Assembly: GCF_014645015.1 (NCBI RefSeq)
Contig: NZ_BMLC01000002.1
Span: 1-64,000, forward strand
Direction: 5' to 3'
From: Salinibacterium xinjiangense
GTDB lineage: Bacteria > Actinomycetota > Actinomycetes > Actinomycetales > Microbacteriaceae
Length of the DNA stretch: 64,000 nucleotides
Part shown: one piece after another, positions 52,547 to 60,918 of the stretch
How the letters are laid out: each line of letters begins with the position of its first letter
How positions within the stretch are numbered: the first letter of the stretch is position 1
Made by a program: the position numbers and the translations under genes
The notes under the pieces: model-generated
What the model was told of the DNA's origin: nothing
Databases searched by the model: none
The model's input: the letters and a program-made list of their open reading frames with translations, nothing else

Positions 52547-53647
52547 TTGAGAATCACCTCACGCGGCCGCGTCGTCAGCGGCATTGCACTAGTCGGAGCG
52601 AGCGCCATCGTGCTCGCCGGTTGTGCAGCACCACCCGAATCCACAGGCGACGGTACAGCTGCCGCCAGCGACTTCATCCCCTGCATGGTCTCTGATAGCG
52701 GCGGGTTCGATGACAACTCGTTCAACCAGCTCGGCTTCGAGGGGCTCACCGAGGCTTCAGATGAGATCGGTGTCAAGCCGATCACCGTCCAGTCCGACGC
52801 CGAGACCGACTTCGCACCCAACCTCGAGAACCTCGTGGCACAGGGCTGCAACCTGATCATCACCGTCGGATTCGCGCTGTCGCAGGCGACCGTCGAGTCA
52901 GCGCTGGCCAACCCCGACGTCGAGTACGCCATCATCGATGACGCAGCTGACAACGACTTCAACGGCGAGGTCGACGCGCCGAACATCAAGCCGATCCTTT
53001 TCAACACGGCGCAGTCGGCCTTCCTCGTCGGGTACGCCGCAGCGAGCTACTCGAAGTCGGGCATCGTCGCGACGTGGGGCGGACTCCCGTTCCCGACTGT
53101 CTCGATCTTCTCTGACGGATTCGCCCAGGGCGTTGCATACTTCAACACGGAGAAGGGCAAAGACGTCAAGGTCCTCGGTTACGACCCGGCCAGCCCCGAC
53201 ACCTACACGGTGACCGGTGGATTCCAGGCGAACGATGTCGCCAAGTCGACCGCGCAGAACTTCATCGACCAGGGCGCAGACGTACTGCTGCCCGTCGGTG
53301 GACCGATCTACCAGAGCGCCATCGCGGCCATCACTGACTCCGGCAAAGATGTCGCCCTCCTCGGTGTCGACGCCGACCTGTTCGTGACCGACCCCACCAC
53401 CGCAGACGTCATCCTGACCTCGATCCTCAAGGGAATCAAGAGTGCAACCTCGGCCGTCGTCTCTGACGCTGCCGCTGGAGACTTCTCGACCGACTCCTAC
53501 GTGGGAACCCTCGAGAACGATGGAGTCGGCTACGCGCCGTTCCACAACTTCGAGTCGAAGGTCGACCCGGCACTCGCTGACGAGCTCGACCAGCTCAAGG
53601 CTGACATCATCTCGGGAACGATCCCGGTCAAGTCGTACCTCGGCTAA
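52547..53647 (+). CDS. BMP-family nucleoside-binding lipoprotein 2
   Basis: 366 aa from TTG 52547, chosen for GGAGG five bases upstream and because a normal lipoprotein signal (MRITSRGRVV to LAGC) then results. MVSDSGGFDDNSFNQLGFEG, DAETDFAPNLENLVAQGC and YAPFHNFESKV match the BMP family and paralogue 1. It probably delivers nucleosides to the permeases encoded downstream. A strong hairpin 37 bases after the stop separates it from the ATPase gene. Confidence 0.88.
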   Translation: MRITSRGRVVSGIALVGASAIVLAGCAAPPESTGDGTAAASDFIPCMVSDSGGFDDNSFNQLGFEGLTEASDEIGVKPITVQSDAETDFAPNLENLVAQGCNLIITVGFALSQATVESALANPDVEYAIIDDAADNDFNGEVDAPNIKPILFNTAQSAFLVGYAAASYSKSGIVATWGGLPFPTVSIFSDGFAQGVAYFNTEKGKDVKVLGYDPASPDTYTVTGGFQANDVAKSTAQNFIDQGADVLLPVGGPIYQSAIAAITDSGKDVALLGVDADLFVTDPTTADVILTSILKGIKSATSAVVSDAAAGDFSTDSYVGTLENDGVGYAPFHNFESKVDPALADELDQLKADIISGTIPVKSYLG

Positions 53648-53683
53648 TATCGCTCTCACGAGGTTCTCTAGGCAGAACCAAGA

Positions 53684-53714
53684 TCGGGGAGGTCAGCTCA
53701 GCTGGCCTCCCCGA
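53684..53714 (+). terminator. Hairpin after the second BMP gene
   Basis: TCGGGGAGG (53684-53692) pairs with CCTCCCCGA (53706-53714), and the inside continues nearly fully as GTCAGCT/AGCTGGC. Followed by CCTGTTT. May attenuate or process the transcript so that the binding proteins are made in excess over the transporter. Confidence 0.8.
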
Positions 53715-53798
53715 CCTGTTTAACATGCCGGAGGGCCTGTTTGACATGCCGGAGGGCCTGTTTAACATGCCGGAAGGCCTGTTTAATGTGCCGGAGGG
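53715..53798 (+). repeat. Four tandem 21-bp repeats
   Basis: Units at 53715, 53736, 53757 and 53778 follow CCTGTTTAACATGCCGGAGG plus G with one to three changes. They fill most of the gap between the hairpin and the ATPase gene. No spacer, so not a CRISPR. Confidence 0.93.
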
Positions 53799-53821
53799 CT
53801 GCGGTGAATACCCCGAATAAA

Positions 53822-53846
53822 GACAATGTTGTCTGCAGGTTAGATT
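53822..53846 (+). promoter_or_regulatory. Dyad GACAA/TTGTC and -10-like TAGATT before the ATPase gene
   Basis: GACAATGTTGTC (53822-53833) has 5-bp arms; TAGATT (53841-53846) lies seven bases before ATG 53854. If TAGATT is a -10, transcription would start at the ATG, giving a leaderless mRNA with an operator upstream of the -10. No clear -35 is seen. Confidence 0.4.
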
Positions 53847-53853
53847 GGTTGAC

Positions 53854-55371
53854 ATGAAGCTAGAACTTCGCGGAATCACCAAGAGATTCGGTTCGTTGGT
53901 CGCCAACGACCACATCGATCTCACGGTTGAGCCGGGCGAGATCCACTGCCTCCTGGGTGAGAACGGCGCTGGCAAGTCCACCCTGATGAACGTGTTGTAC
54001 GGCCTGTACCAGGCCGACGAGGGCCAGATCCTGCTCGGCGACGAAGTGCAGCATTTCAGCGGTCCCGGCGACGCGATGGCGGCCGGCATCGGCATGGTGC
54101 ACCAGCACTTCATGCTCATCCCCGTGTTCACCGTTGCCGAGAATGTCATGCTCGGTCACGAAGACACCACGTTCGGAGGTCGGCTCGACCTTGCGGGCGC
54201 ACGTGAGAAGGTTCGTGAGATCTCGAGCCGATTCGGATTCGACGTCGACCCTGACGCCCTCATCGACGATCTCCCCGTGGGTGTGCAGCAGCGGGTCGAG
54301 ATTATCAAGGCGCTGTCGCGCGACGCGAAGGTGCTCGTGTTCGACGAGCCGACAGCCGTGCTCACCCCGCAGGAGACCGATGAGCTGATGGCCATCATGC
54401 GTCAACTCAAGCAAACCGGCACCTCTATCGTCTTCATCACGCACAAGTTGCGCGAGGTGCGTGAGGTCGCGGATCGGATCACCGTCATCAGGCTCGGCAA
54501 GGTCGTGGGCGAGGCATCACCCACGGAGACCAATGAAGAGCTCGCCTCCCTCATGGTCGGTCGCGCCGTCGACCTGACCGTCGACAAGGGACCGGCGCAT
54601 CCTGGCAAGGCAGCCCTCGTCGTCGACCACCTCTCCGTGGTTGACTCGCGCAACCAGATCGTCGTCAACAATGTGAGCTTCACTGTTCACGAGGGCGAGA
54701 TCCTCGCTATCGCCGGAGTGCAGGGCAACGGCCAGACCGAGCTCGTCGAGGCCATCATGGGCCTGCAGCACAAGGTGCGCGGCGGGATCGAGCTCAACGG
54801 CCATTCGATCCGTGGTTCGGTTCGGAAGACCCTGGATGCCGGGGTCGGGTTCATCCCGGAAGACCGCACCGAGGATGGACTCGTCGGCGAGTTCACCATC
54901 TCGGAGAATCTCATGCTCGATCGGTATCACAAGCCGCCGTTTGTCAGGATGGGAACGCTGCAGCTCGGCTACCTCGATGAGTTTGCTCGGGAGAAGATAA
55001 CCGAGTTCGACATCCGGGCCCAGGGGATCGGCACCCACGTCGCACGACTGTCCGGGGGAAACCAGCAGAAAGTGGTGCTCGCGCGCGAACTCAGCCGCGA
55101 CCTGAGCCTCTTCGTCGCGGCCCAGCCCACACGTGGTCTCGACGTCGGTTCCGTCGAGTTCGTGCACACCCGGATCATTCAGACCCGGGATGCTGGCATC
55201 CCGGTCATCGTCGTCTCCACCGAGCTCGACGAGGTTGTTGCGCTCGCAGACCGCATCGCGGTGATGTACCGCGGGACCATTGTCGGAATCGTGCCCGGAG
55301 ACACCCCCAGAGAAGTGCTCGGCCTCATGATGGCCGGCGAAATACCCCGATCGGCAGAGAGCGCGGCATGA
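53854..55371 (+). CDS. Nucleoside ABC transporter ATP-binding protein
   Basis: 505 aa from ATG 53854; TTG 53845 is also possible and neither has an RBS. Two ABC domains: GENGAGKST, VGVQQRVEIIKALSRDAKVLVFDEPTAVL; then GVQGNGQTE, LSGGNQQKVVLAREL and AAQPTRGLDVGSVEF (aspartate/glutamate after Walker B replaced by Gln in AAQP, usual for this group). Matches YufO/NupA-like ATPases that work with BMP binding proteins. Overlaps the first permease gene by four bases. Confidence 0.9.
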   Translation: MKLELRGITKRFGSLVANDHIDLTVEPGEIHCLLGENGAGKSTLMNVLYGLYQADEGQILLGDEVQHFSGPGDAMAAGIGMVHQHFMLIPVFTVAENVMLGHEDTTFGGRLDLAGAREKVREISSRFGFDVDPDALIDDLPVGVQQRVEIIKALSRDAKVLVFDEPTAVLTPQETDELMAIMRQLKQTGTSIVFITHKLREVREVADRITVIRLGKVVGEASPTETNEELASLMVGRAVDLTVDKGPAHPGKAALVVDHLSVVDSRNQIVVNNVSFTVHEGEILAIAGVQGNGQTELVEAIMGLQHKVRGGIELNGHSIRGSVRKTLDAGVGFIPEDRTEDGLVGEFTISENLMLDRYHKPPFVRMGTLQLGYLDEFAREKITEFDIRAQGIGTHVARLSGGNQQKVVLARELSRDLSLFVAAQPTRGLDVGSVEFVHTRIIQTRDAGIPVIVVSTELDEVVALADRIAVMYRGTIVGIVPGDTPREVLGLMMAGEIPRSAESAA

Positions 55372-56651
55372 GCGAACAACTTCCCCCGCCGGTGCAGCCG
55401 GAGGCCACTGAGGCCCCGGCGAAGCCGGTTGCAGACCCCCAGCATTCCTCACGCACCGAGCAGGTGCTCAGGGACATCGTCGGCGGCAACGCGATGATCT
55501 CGGTTCTCGCTGTCGCGCTGGCATTGCTCGTCGGCGCGATCCTGATCGCTTTCACCGACGAAGACGTGCAGGCCGCATCCGGCTACTTCTTCTCCCGGCC
55601 CGGCGACACGCTACAGGCGATCTGGAACGCGGCATCCGGAGCGTATTCTGCGCTGTTCCAGGGCTCGATCTACAACTTCAGGCGTCCTGGATTTGCTGAT
55701 GGCATCCGGCCGCTGACCGAAACCCTCACCTTCGCCACCCCGCTGATCGCTGCCGGACTCGGTGTCGCGGTGTCGTTTCGCACCGGGCTTTTCAACATCG
55801 GTGGCCGTGGGCAGATGCTCGTCGCCGCTGGCGCTGCGGGCTACGTGGCGTTCGCCCTGCCGATGCCGTTCCCGCTGCACCTGATCGTGGCCGTTATCGC
55901 CGGCGTCGCAGCAGGGGCGCTCTGGGGCGGAATCGCCGGACTGCTGAAAGCGCGCACCGGTGCGCATGAGGTGATCGTCACGATCATGCTCAACTACATC
56001 GGGCTCTACCTGATTTCCTACCTTCTGCGTACGCAGGGTGCACTGCAAGCGCCGGGATCGAACAACCCGAAATCGCCGGCCATGTTACCCAGCGCCATCT
56101 TCCCCGAGCTGTTCGGTGCGAAGTACAACCTGCACTGGGGGTTCATCTTCGCCATCGCAGCAACCGCCTGGGTCTGGTACCTCATCAACAGGTCGACCCT
56201 CGGATTCCAGTTCCGCGCAGTGGGGGAGAACCCGCACGCTGCTCGCGTGGCCGGCATCAACGTGAAGAACGTCTACGTCTACGCGATGCTGATCTCGGGT
56301 GGCCTCATCGGCCTGGCCGGTGTGTCGCAAGTGCTCGGAACCGTGACCACCGGATTCAGTGAGGGCATCGATGCCGGCATCGGATTCGACGCGATCACGG
56401 TCGCGCTGCTCGGTCGCTCGAAGCCCGTCGGAGTGTTCTTCGCCGGCATCCTGTTCGGCGCACTCAAGGCTGGAGGCTACTCGATGCAGGCGGCGCAGGG
56501 AGTTCCCGTCGACATCGTGCTCGTCGTGCAGTCACTCATCGTGCTGTTCATCGCAGCGCCCCCGCTCGTGCGTGCGATCTTCAGGCTGCCGATACCAGGA
56601 ACCATGCGCCGAGCGAGGGCGCTCAACCCGAAGGCGATGGTGACCAGATGA
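55368..56651 (+). CDS. Nucleoside ABC transporter permease 1
   Basis: 427 aa, about ten helices after a Pro/Ala-rich N-terminus. GLFNIGGRGQMLVAAGAAGYV, KARTGAHEVIVTIMLNYIGLY and GENPHAARVAGINVKNVYV are the BPD_transp_2 marks of YufP-type permeases. It pairs with permease 2 to form the channel. Four-base overlaps on both sides keep the transporter genes coupled. Confidence 0.9.
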   Translation: MSEQLPPPVQPEATEAPAKPVADPQHSSRTEQVLRDIVGGNAMISVLAVALALLVGAILIAFTDEDVQAASGYFFSRPGDTLQAIWNAASGAYSALFQGSIYNFRRPGFADGIRPLTETLTFATPLIAAGLGVAVSFRTGLFNIGGRGQMLVAAGAAGYVAFALPMPFPLHLIVAVIAGVAAGALWGGIAGLLKARTGAHEVIVTIMLNYIGLYLISYLLRTQGALQAPGSNNPKSPAMLPSAIFPELFGAKYNLHWGFIFAIAATAWVWYLINRSTLGFQFRAVGENPHAARVAGINVKNVYVYAMLISGGLIGLAGVSQVLGTVTTGFSEGIDAGIGFDAITVALLGRSKPVGVFFAGILFGALKAGGYSMQAAQGVPVDIVLVVQSLIVLFIAAPPLVRAIFRLPIPGTMRRARALNPKAMVTR

Positions 56652-57931
56652 GCGTCGCTACCCCCACCCAGACCGCGACGACGACCGGCCTCGAGCGCGC
56701 CGCGGTGCGCAACTGGAAGCCGCCGATCGGCCTGGGAGTCTTCGCGGTCATCGCGCTGCTGCTCTTCACGGTCGGTTCGCGCAGCGGCGTCACCATGTTC
56801 CGCCTGTCGACCACCAGCGACCTCATCCAGCTGCCCGAAGTCGCGGCTGATGTGGCGGTCGTCACGATTATCGTCACTATCGTTCTGTTCGGCATCGCCG
56901 CGCTCTCGGCCTGGCGTGCATATCGCGCGGCGCCTACTCCACTGTGGCTGACCTCGGTCTTCGCCGCCCTGTTCCTTGTCGCCTTCCTCAGCTGGGCGGC
57001 TGCGGGCGCGACCATTCCGGTGCCGGGGCTGCTCGTCGGTGCGGTGGGGCTGAGCGCTCCGCTGATCTTCGGTGCACTCGGCGGCGTCATCTCGGAGCGC
57101 GTCGGTGTCGTGAACGTGGCGATCGAAGGCCAGCTACTGGCCGGGGCTTTCGCGTCGGCGGTCGTGGCATCCATCACCCAGTCGCTCGTCGCTGGACTCA
57201 TCGCCGCCGTCGTCGCGGGTGTGCTCGTATCGTTCGTGCTCGCGACTTTCTCTATCAGGTACGTCGTCGACCAGGTGATCGTGGGCGTCGTGCTCAATGT
57301 GCTGGTCATCGGGCTTACGAGCTTCCTGTTCTCGAAGGTACTGAGCCCCAACTCCGCGGTTCTCAATTCCCCGCCCCGGTTCCAGCGCTTGCCCATTCCG
57401 CTGCTCGGTGAGATCCCTATCATCGGGCCCGTGTTGTTCCGCCAGACGATCATCATCTACATCATGTACGTCGCGATCGCGGTCGTGTGGTTCGCTCTCT
57501 TCAAGACGAAGTGGGGCCTGAGGCTCCGCGCTGTGGGGGAACACCCGCAGGCGGCAGACACCGTAGGCATCAACGTCAACCGCACGAGATTCTGGAATGT
57601 GTCCCTGGCCGGTGCCATCGCGGGCCTCGGCGGGGCCTACTTCACCCTCGGATCGGTCGGTGCCTTCAATAAGGAGATGACGGCGGGCGCAGGCTTCATC
57701 GCCCTCGCCGCGGTAATCTTCGGCCGCTGGGATCCGATCCGGGCGACCCTGGCTGCGCTTCTCTTTGGTTTCGCCTCGAACCTTCAGAGCGTGCTCAGCA
57801 TCGTCGGGTCCCCAGTCCCCAGCCAGTTCATGCTGATGCTGCCATACCTCGTCACGATCTTCGCGGTCGCGGGGCTCGTGGGCCACGTGAGAGCGCCGGC
57901 CGCATCCGGGAAGGCATACGTGAAATCGTGA
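56648..57931 (+). CDS. Nucleoside ABC transporter permease 2
   Basis: 427 aa, YufQ-like. PLIFGALGGVISERVGVVNVAIEGQLLAGAF (abbreviated span), VDQVIVGVVLNVLVIGLTSFL and GEHPQAADTVGINVNRTRFW identify it. The N-terminal third has extra helices compared with permease 1. Overlaps the cytidine deaminase GTG by four bases. Confidence 0.9.
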   Translation: MSVATPTQTATTTGLERAAVRNWKPPIGLGVFAVIALLLFTVGSRSGVTMFRLSTTSDLIQLPEVAADVAVVTIIVTIVLFGIAALSAWRAYRAAPTPLWLTSVFAALFLVAFLSWAAAGATIPVPGLLVGAVGLSAPLIFGALGGVISERVGVVNVAIEGQLLAGAFASAVVASITQSLVAGLIAAVVAGVLVSFVLATFSIRYVVDQVIVGVVLNVLVIGLTSFLFSKVLSPNSAVLNSPPRFQRLPIPLLGEIPIIGPVLFRQTIIIYIMYVAIAVVWFALFKTKWGLRLRAVGEHPQAADTVGINVNRTRFWNVSLAGAIAGLGGAYFTLGSVGAFNKEMTAGAGFIALAAVIFGRWDPIRATLAALLFGFASNLQSVLSIVGSPVPSQFMLMLPYLVTIFAVAGLVGHVRAPAASGKAYVKS

Positions 57932-58404
57932 CCATCGATTCGAACGCCACCGACCCCGCCAGCATCGACCCCATCAGCACCGATCCCATCACTATCGACT
58001 CCACCACCATCGATTGGGACGCCCTGCGTGCGGTCGCCAATGAAGCCGCCACCCACGCTTACGTGCCGTATTCGAATTTTCCCGTGGGGGTTGCCGCGAT
58101 CGTCGACGACGGTCGGGTCATCTCCGGTGCGAACGTCGAGAACGCCTCGTACGGGCTGACCCTGTGCGCCGAATGTGCGCTCGTGTCGTCCCTGCACATG
58201 ACGGGTGGCGGCAAGCTCGTCGCCTTCACCTGCGTCGATGGTCATGGCGGCGCGCTGATGCCGTGCGGGCGGTGCCGGCAATTGCTCTTCGAACATTCCG
58301 CTGAGGGCATGCTTCTCGAGACCGTCTCCGGAATCCGCACCATCGATGAAGTGATCCCGGATGCCTTCGGTCCGCGCACCCTCGCGGCGTACCGGGATGA
58401 ATAG
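57928..58404 (+). CDS. cdd: Cytidine deaminase with repetitive N-terminal extension
   Basis: 158 aa from GTG 57928. Zinc site: CAECALV (Cys and catalytic Glu) and PCGRCRQLL; substrate segment GANVENASYGLTLCAE. It deaminates cytidine and deoxycytidine. Residues 3-28 are an imperfect repeat (TDPASIDPISTDPITIDSTT) not present in usual Cdd, about 130 aa. The true start might be further in, but no better RBS is seen and GTG is coupled to the permease stop. Confidence 0.93.
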   Translation: MTIDSNATDPASIDPISTDPITIDSTTIDWDALRAVANEAATHAYVPYSNFPVGVAAIVDDGRVISGANVENASYGLTLCAECALVSSLHMTGGGKLVAFTCVDGHGGALMPCGRCRQLLFEHSAEGMLLETVSGIRTIDEVIPDAFGPRTLAAYRDE

Positions 58405-58447
58405 CTCGACCCGCAATCGTCTCGCCCCCACGTTGTAAGGAATCACC

Positions 58448-59743
58448 ATGGCTGTTGAAGCTTTCGATGTCGTCGACCTCATCCACACCAAGCGCGACCA
58501 CGGCGCCCTGACCGCCGCGCAGATCGACTGGCTGGTCGACGCCTACACGCGCGGCTACGTCGCAGACGAGCAGATGGCCGCCATGACCATGGCGATCTTT
58601 CTCAATGGCATGGAACGCGACGAGATTCGCGACCTCACTCTCGCGATGATCGCATCGGGTGAGACGCTGTCGTTTGACGGCCTCGGCAAGATCACGACGG
58701 ACAAGCACTCCACGGGAGGCGTCGGCGACAAGATCACGCTGCCCCTCGCCCCGCTCGTGGCCTCCTTCGGCGTGGCCGTGCCTCAGCTCTCAGGCCGTGG
58801 GCTCGGGCACACCGGTGGCACGCTCGACAAGCTGGAGAGCATCCCGGGGTGGCGCGCAGCGCTCTCCAACGACGAGTTCTACGCCCAGTTGCGTTCGGTA
58901 GGGGCCGTGATCTGCGCGGCAGGCACCGGCCTCGCACCCGCGGACGGCAAGCTGTACAGCCTGCGCGACATCACCGGCACCGTCGAGGCGATTCCCCTGA
59001 TCGCGTCATCCATCATGAGCAAGAAGATCGCCGAAGGTACGGCGTCGCTCGTGCTCGACGTCAAGTTCGGCTCCGGTGCGTTCATGAAAGACCCTGCGCG
59101 CAGCCGGGAGCTCGCAGAGACCATGGTGCGACTCGGTACCGATGCCGGGGTGAAGACGGTCGCGCTGCTCACCAACATGAATGTGCCGCTCGGGCTCACG
59201 ATCGGAAACGCCAACGAGGTCCGCGAGTCGGTGGAGGTGCTTGCCGGGGGCGGACCTGCGGATGTCGTGGAGCTGACCCTCGCCCTCGCCCGGGAGATGC
59301 TGGCGCTCGCCGGCCAGCCTGACGCCGACGTCGAGACCGCCCTCGCCGACGGTCGGGCCATGGACACCTGGCGCAGCATGATCTCGGCCCAGGGCGGGGA
59401 TCCGGATGCGGCGCTGCCCAGCCCGCGCGAGTCGCAGCCTGTGCTCGCCGAGAGGGATGGCGTGCTCGTCGCGCAGGAGGCTTTGCCGTTCGGCATCGCG
59501 GCCTGGCGGCTCGGCGCGGGTCGCGCGCGCAAGCAGGATCCTGTTCACCATGCCGCAGGGATCGACCTGCTCGCCAAGCCAGGTGACACCGTCGTGAAGG
59601 GCCAGCCTCTGTTCATCATGCACACCGATGAGCCCGCGCGGTTCGACCGCGCGATCGAGGCGCTCACGGGTGCGTACCGCATCGGCGCAGTCGGCGACCC
59701 CGTCGAGAACGGCGGCCCGCTGGTCGCTGGCAGGGTCGGCTAG
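58448..59743 (+). CDS. deoA: Thymidine/pyrimidine-nucleoside phosphorylase
   Basis: 431 aa. Phosphate-binding KHSTGGVGDK, LSGRGLGHTGGTLDKLESIPGW (abbreviated span), ITGTVEAIPLIASSIMSKKIAEG and the C-terminal domain ending HTDEPARFDRAIEAL are characteristic. It splits thymidine or uridine with phosphate to base and (deoxy)ribose-1-P. Directly follows cdd, which supplies deoxyuridine/uridine. Start ATG after AAGGAA. Confidence 0.94.
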   Translation: MAVEAFDVVDLIHTKRDHGALTAAQIDWLVDAYTRGYVADEQMAAMTMAIFLNGMERDEIRDLTLAMIASGETLSFDGLGKITTDKHSTGGVGDKITLPLAPLVASFGVAVPQLSGRGLGHTGGTLDKLESIPGWRAALSNDEFYAQLRSVGAVICAAGTGLAPADGKLYSLRDITGTVEAIPLIASSIMSKKIAEGTASLVLDVKFGSGAFMKDPARSRELAETMVRLGTDAGVKTVALLTNMNVPLGLTIGNANEVRESVEVLAGGGPADVVELTLALAREMLALAGQPDADVETALADGRAMDTWRSMISAQGGDPDAALPSPRESQPVLAERDGVLVAQEALPFGIAAWRLGAGRARKQDPVHHAAGIDLLAKPGDTVVKGQPLFIMHTDEPARFDRAIEALTGAYRIGAVGDPVENGGPLVAGRVG

Positions 59744-59790
59744 CTCCTCCAGTTTCGTCGCCGTCTACGACTCGACCCGACCATTCCCGC

Positions 59791-59850
59791 CGCCGGCGTG
59801 CGGCAATTGCACCTTCCGCCGACCCTCGAGGATGCGATTGCCGCACCTCA
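59791..59850 (-). repeat. 60-nt palindromic repeat, left copy
   Basis: Read on the minus strand it begins TGAGGTGCGGCAATCGCATC and ends near CCGGCG. Inner arms GTGCGGCAAT/ATTGCCGCAC form a hairpin. It aligns without gaps to the right copy at 60831-60890 (45 of 60 identical, ends conserved, loop variable), which has the opposite orientation. The stop codon of the intervening gene is its first three bases. Confidence 0.8.
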
Positions 59851-60762
59851 CGGAGTCCATCCTCGCTCGAGAAGTACTCGCCGTGTCCTCGCGAGAATGT
59901 AGTGCGGGTCGGCGAGGTCGGCGGCGGAGAGTCGCGTGTGGTGCCAGTTCGCGTCTTGGAGCAGAGGAACGCGGCGAAGGTCCTTGCGCCACTGTCCTGG
60001 ATCGGTGCGGTGATGGTCGCCCTCGTAGTCGAACGCCATTCGAAATAGAGGGAATTGGAGGTCCGGCATCGCGAGGAACCTGCCCTGCGCATCGAAAACA
60101 TCTTTATTAGGAATCGGATCAGGGAACCCGGCACGAATGAATCGCAGCCGAAACGCTGTTTCGGGGCTGGAGTCGGACCGTGGACTCGCCAGCGGCAGCA
60201 GTTCGAGAAAGCGGGTTCGCCCGCGTCGTGCGGTAGTGCTGGCCAGCGCCGCGGTGATGGTCGGAATAGTTGCACGTATCTGCGGTCTCCTCCGTCTCCA
60301 CAGAATGTTGTCTATTGCTCCCAGCAGCTCTTCGTCATCGAGCAACGTCGCGAGATCGAGGACCGTGCGCTCCAGAGATGTCACGCATAACCCGGAGATT
60401 CGCTGCAGGTCGGGTCTGCGCAGTTGAAGGCGGTGTCCGATGACATCCCGCCCCTCGGGAGCTCGGCGCGGGTCGGGAACAGCGACGTGGAGCGGGAGTG
60501 CGCCCTGGAGTCGAAGCGGCAGGGGGATGTCCCATAATTGCGCAGCGGTCACATGTGAGAAAAGCGCGAGAGGTGACATCCGCGGGAGGTAGGACGCTGC
60601 GAGCTCGCGAATGCTGGTGCCGGATCCCAGGGCGCGCACTCCCCAGAATGGGCGCGTGAGGTCGGATCCCGCTAGCCTTCCGCGGCCGACTCCCATCGCG
60701 GCACCCAGGGTCACTCGGAAGTTCGGGCCGAGGGAGTCAGGAAGGGGGATGCGTGCCGACAT
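59848..60762 (-). CDS. AbiEi-like/DUF559-like protein
   Basis: 304 aa from ATG 60762. The N-terminal half (TRPFWGVRALGSGTSIRELAAS, LALFSHVTAAQLWDIPLP, abbreviated) resembles AbiEi-type regulator proteins common in actinobacteria. The C-terminal half has SSPETAFRLRFIRAGFPDP, DLQFPLFRMAFDYEGDHHRTD and RKDLRRVPLL, like the DUF559/Vsr nuclease-like fold with acidic residues. The role is unproven; antitoxin-like or nuclease-like activity is possible. It interrupts the nucleoside salvage genes and is flanked by inverted palindromic repeats, which suggests insertion. Confidence 0.65.
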   Translation of the reverse strand: MSARIPLPDSLGPNFRVTLGAAMGVGRGRLAGSDLTRPFWGVRALGSGTSIRELAASYLPRMSPLALFSHVTAAQLWDIPLPLRLQGALPLHVAVPDPRRAPEGRDVIGHRLQLRRPDLQRISGLCVTSLERTVLDLATLLDDEELLGAIDNILWRRRRPQIRATIPTITAALASTTARRGRTRFLELLPLASPRSDSSPETAFRLRFIRAGFPDPIPNKDVFDAQGRFLAMPDLQFPLFRMAFDYEGDHHRTDPGQWRKDLRRVPLLQDANWHHTRLSAADLADPHYILARTRRVLLERGWTP

Positions 60763-60830
60763 TCCGACATCTTGGTCGCCCGCCGGCTCCCGTGCGGGTT
60801 GTCCACAGGCCGAGTTGAGCCCGCGCGGCC

Positions 60831-60890
60831 TGAGGTGCGGCAAACGCATCCGCGGGTGGCCTGCGTAGCTGCCTTTGCCGCACCTCGGCG
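60831..60890 (+). repeat. 60-nt palindromic repeat, right copy
   Basis: Begins TGAGGTGCGGCAAACGCATC. GAGGTGCGGCAAA (60832-60844) pairs perfectly with TTTGCCGCACCTC (60874-60886). Relative to the left copy the changed base in the arm is compensated on the other arm, keeping the pairing. Confidence 0.85.
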
Positions 60891-60918
60891 GCCGGCGGTA
60901 CCTGGAGACCGGCGCCGG

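Noticed and set aside
53715-53798. CRISPR-like array
   Set aside because: The 21-bp units are contiguous with no spacers and no cas genes.
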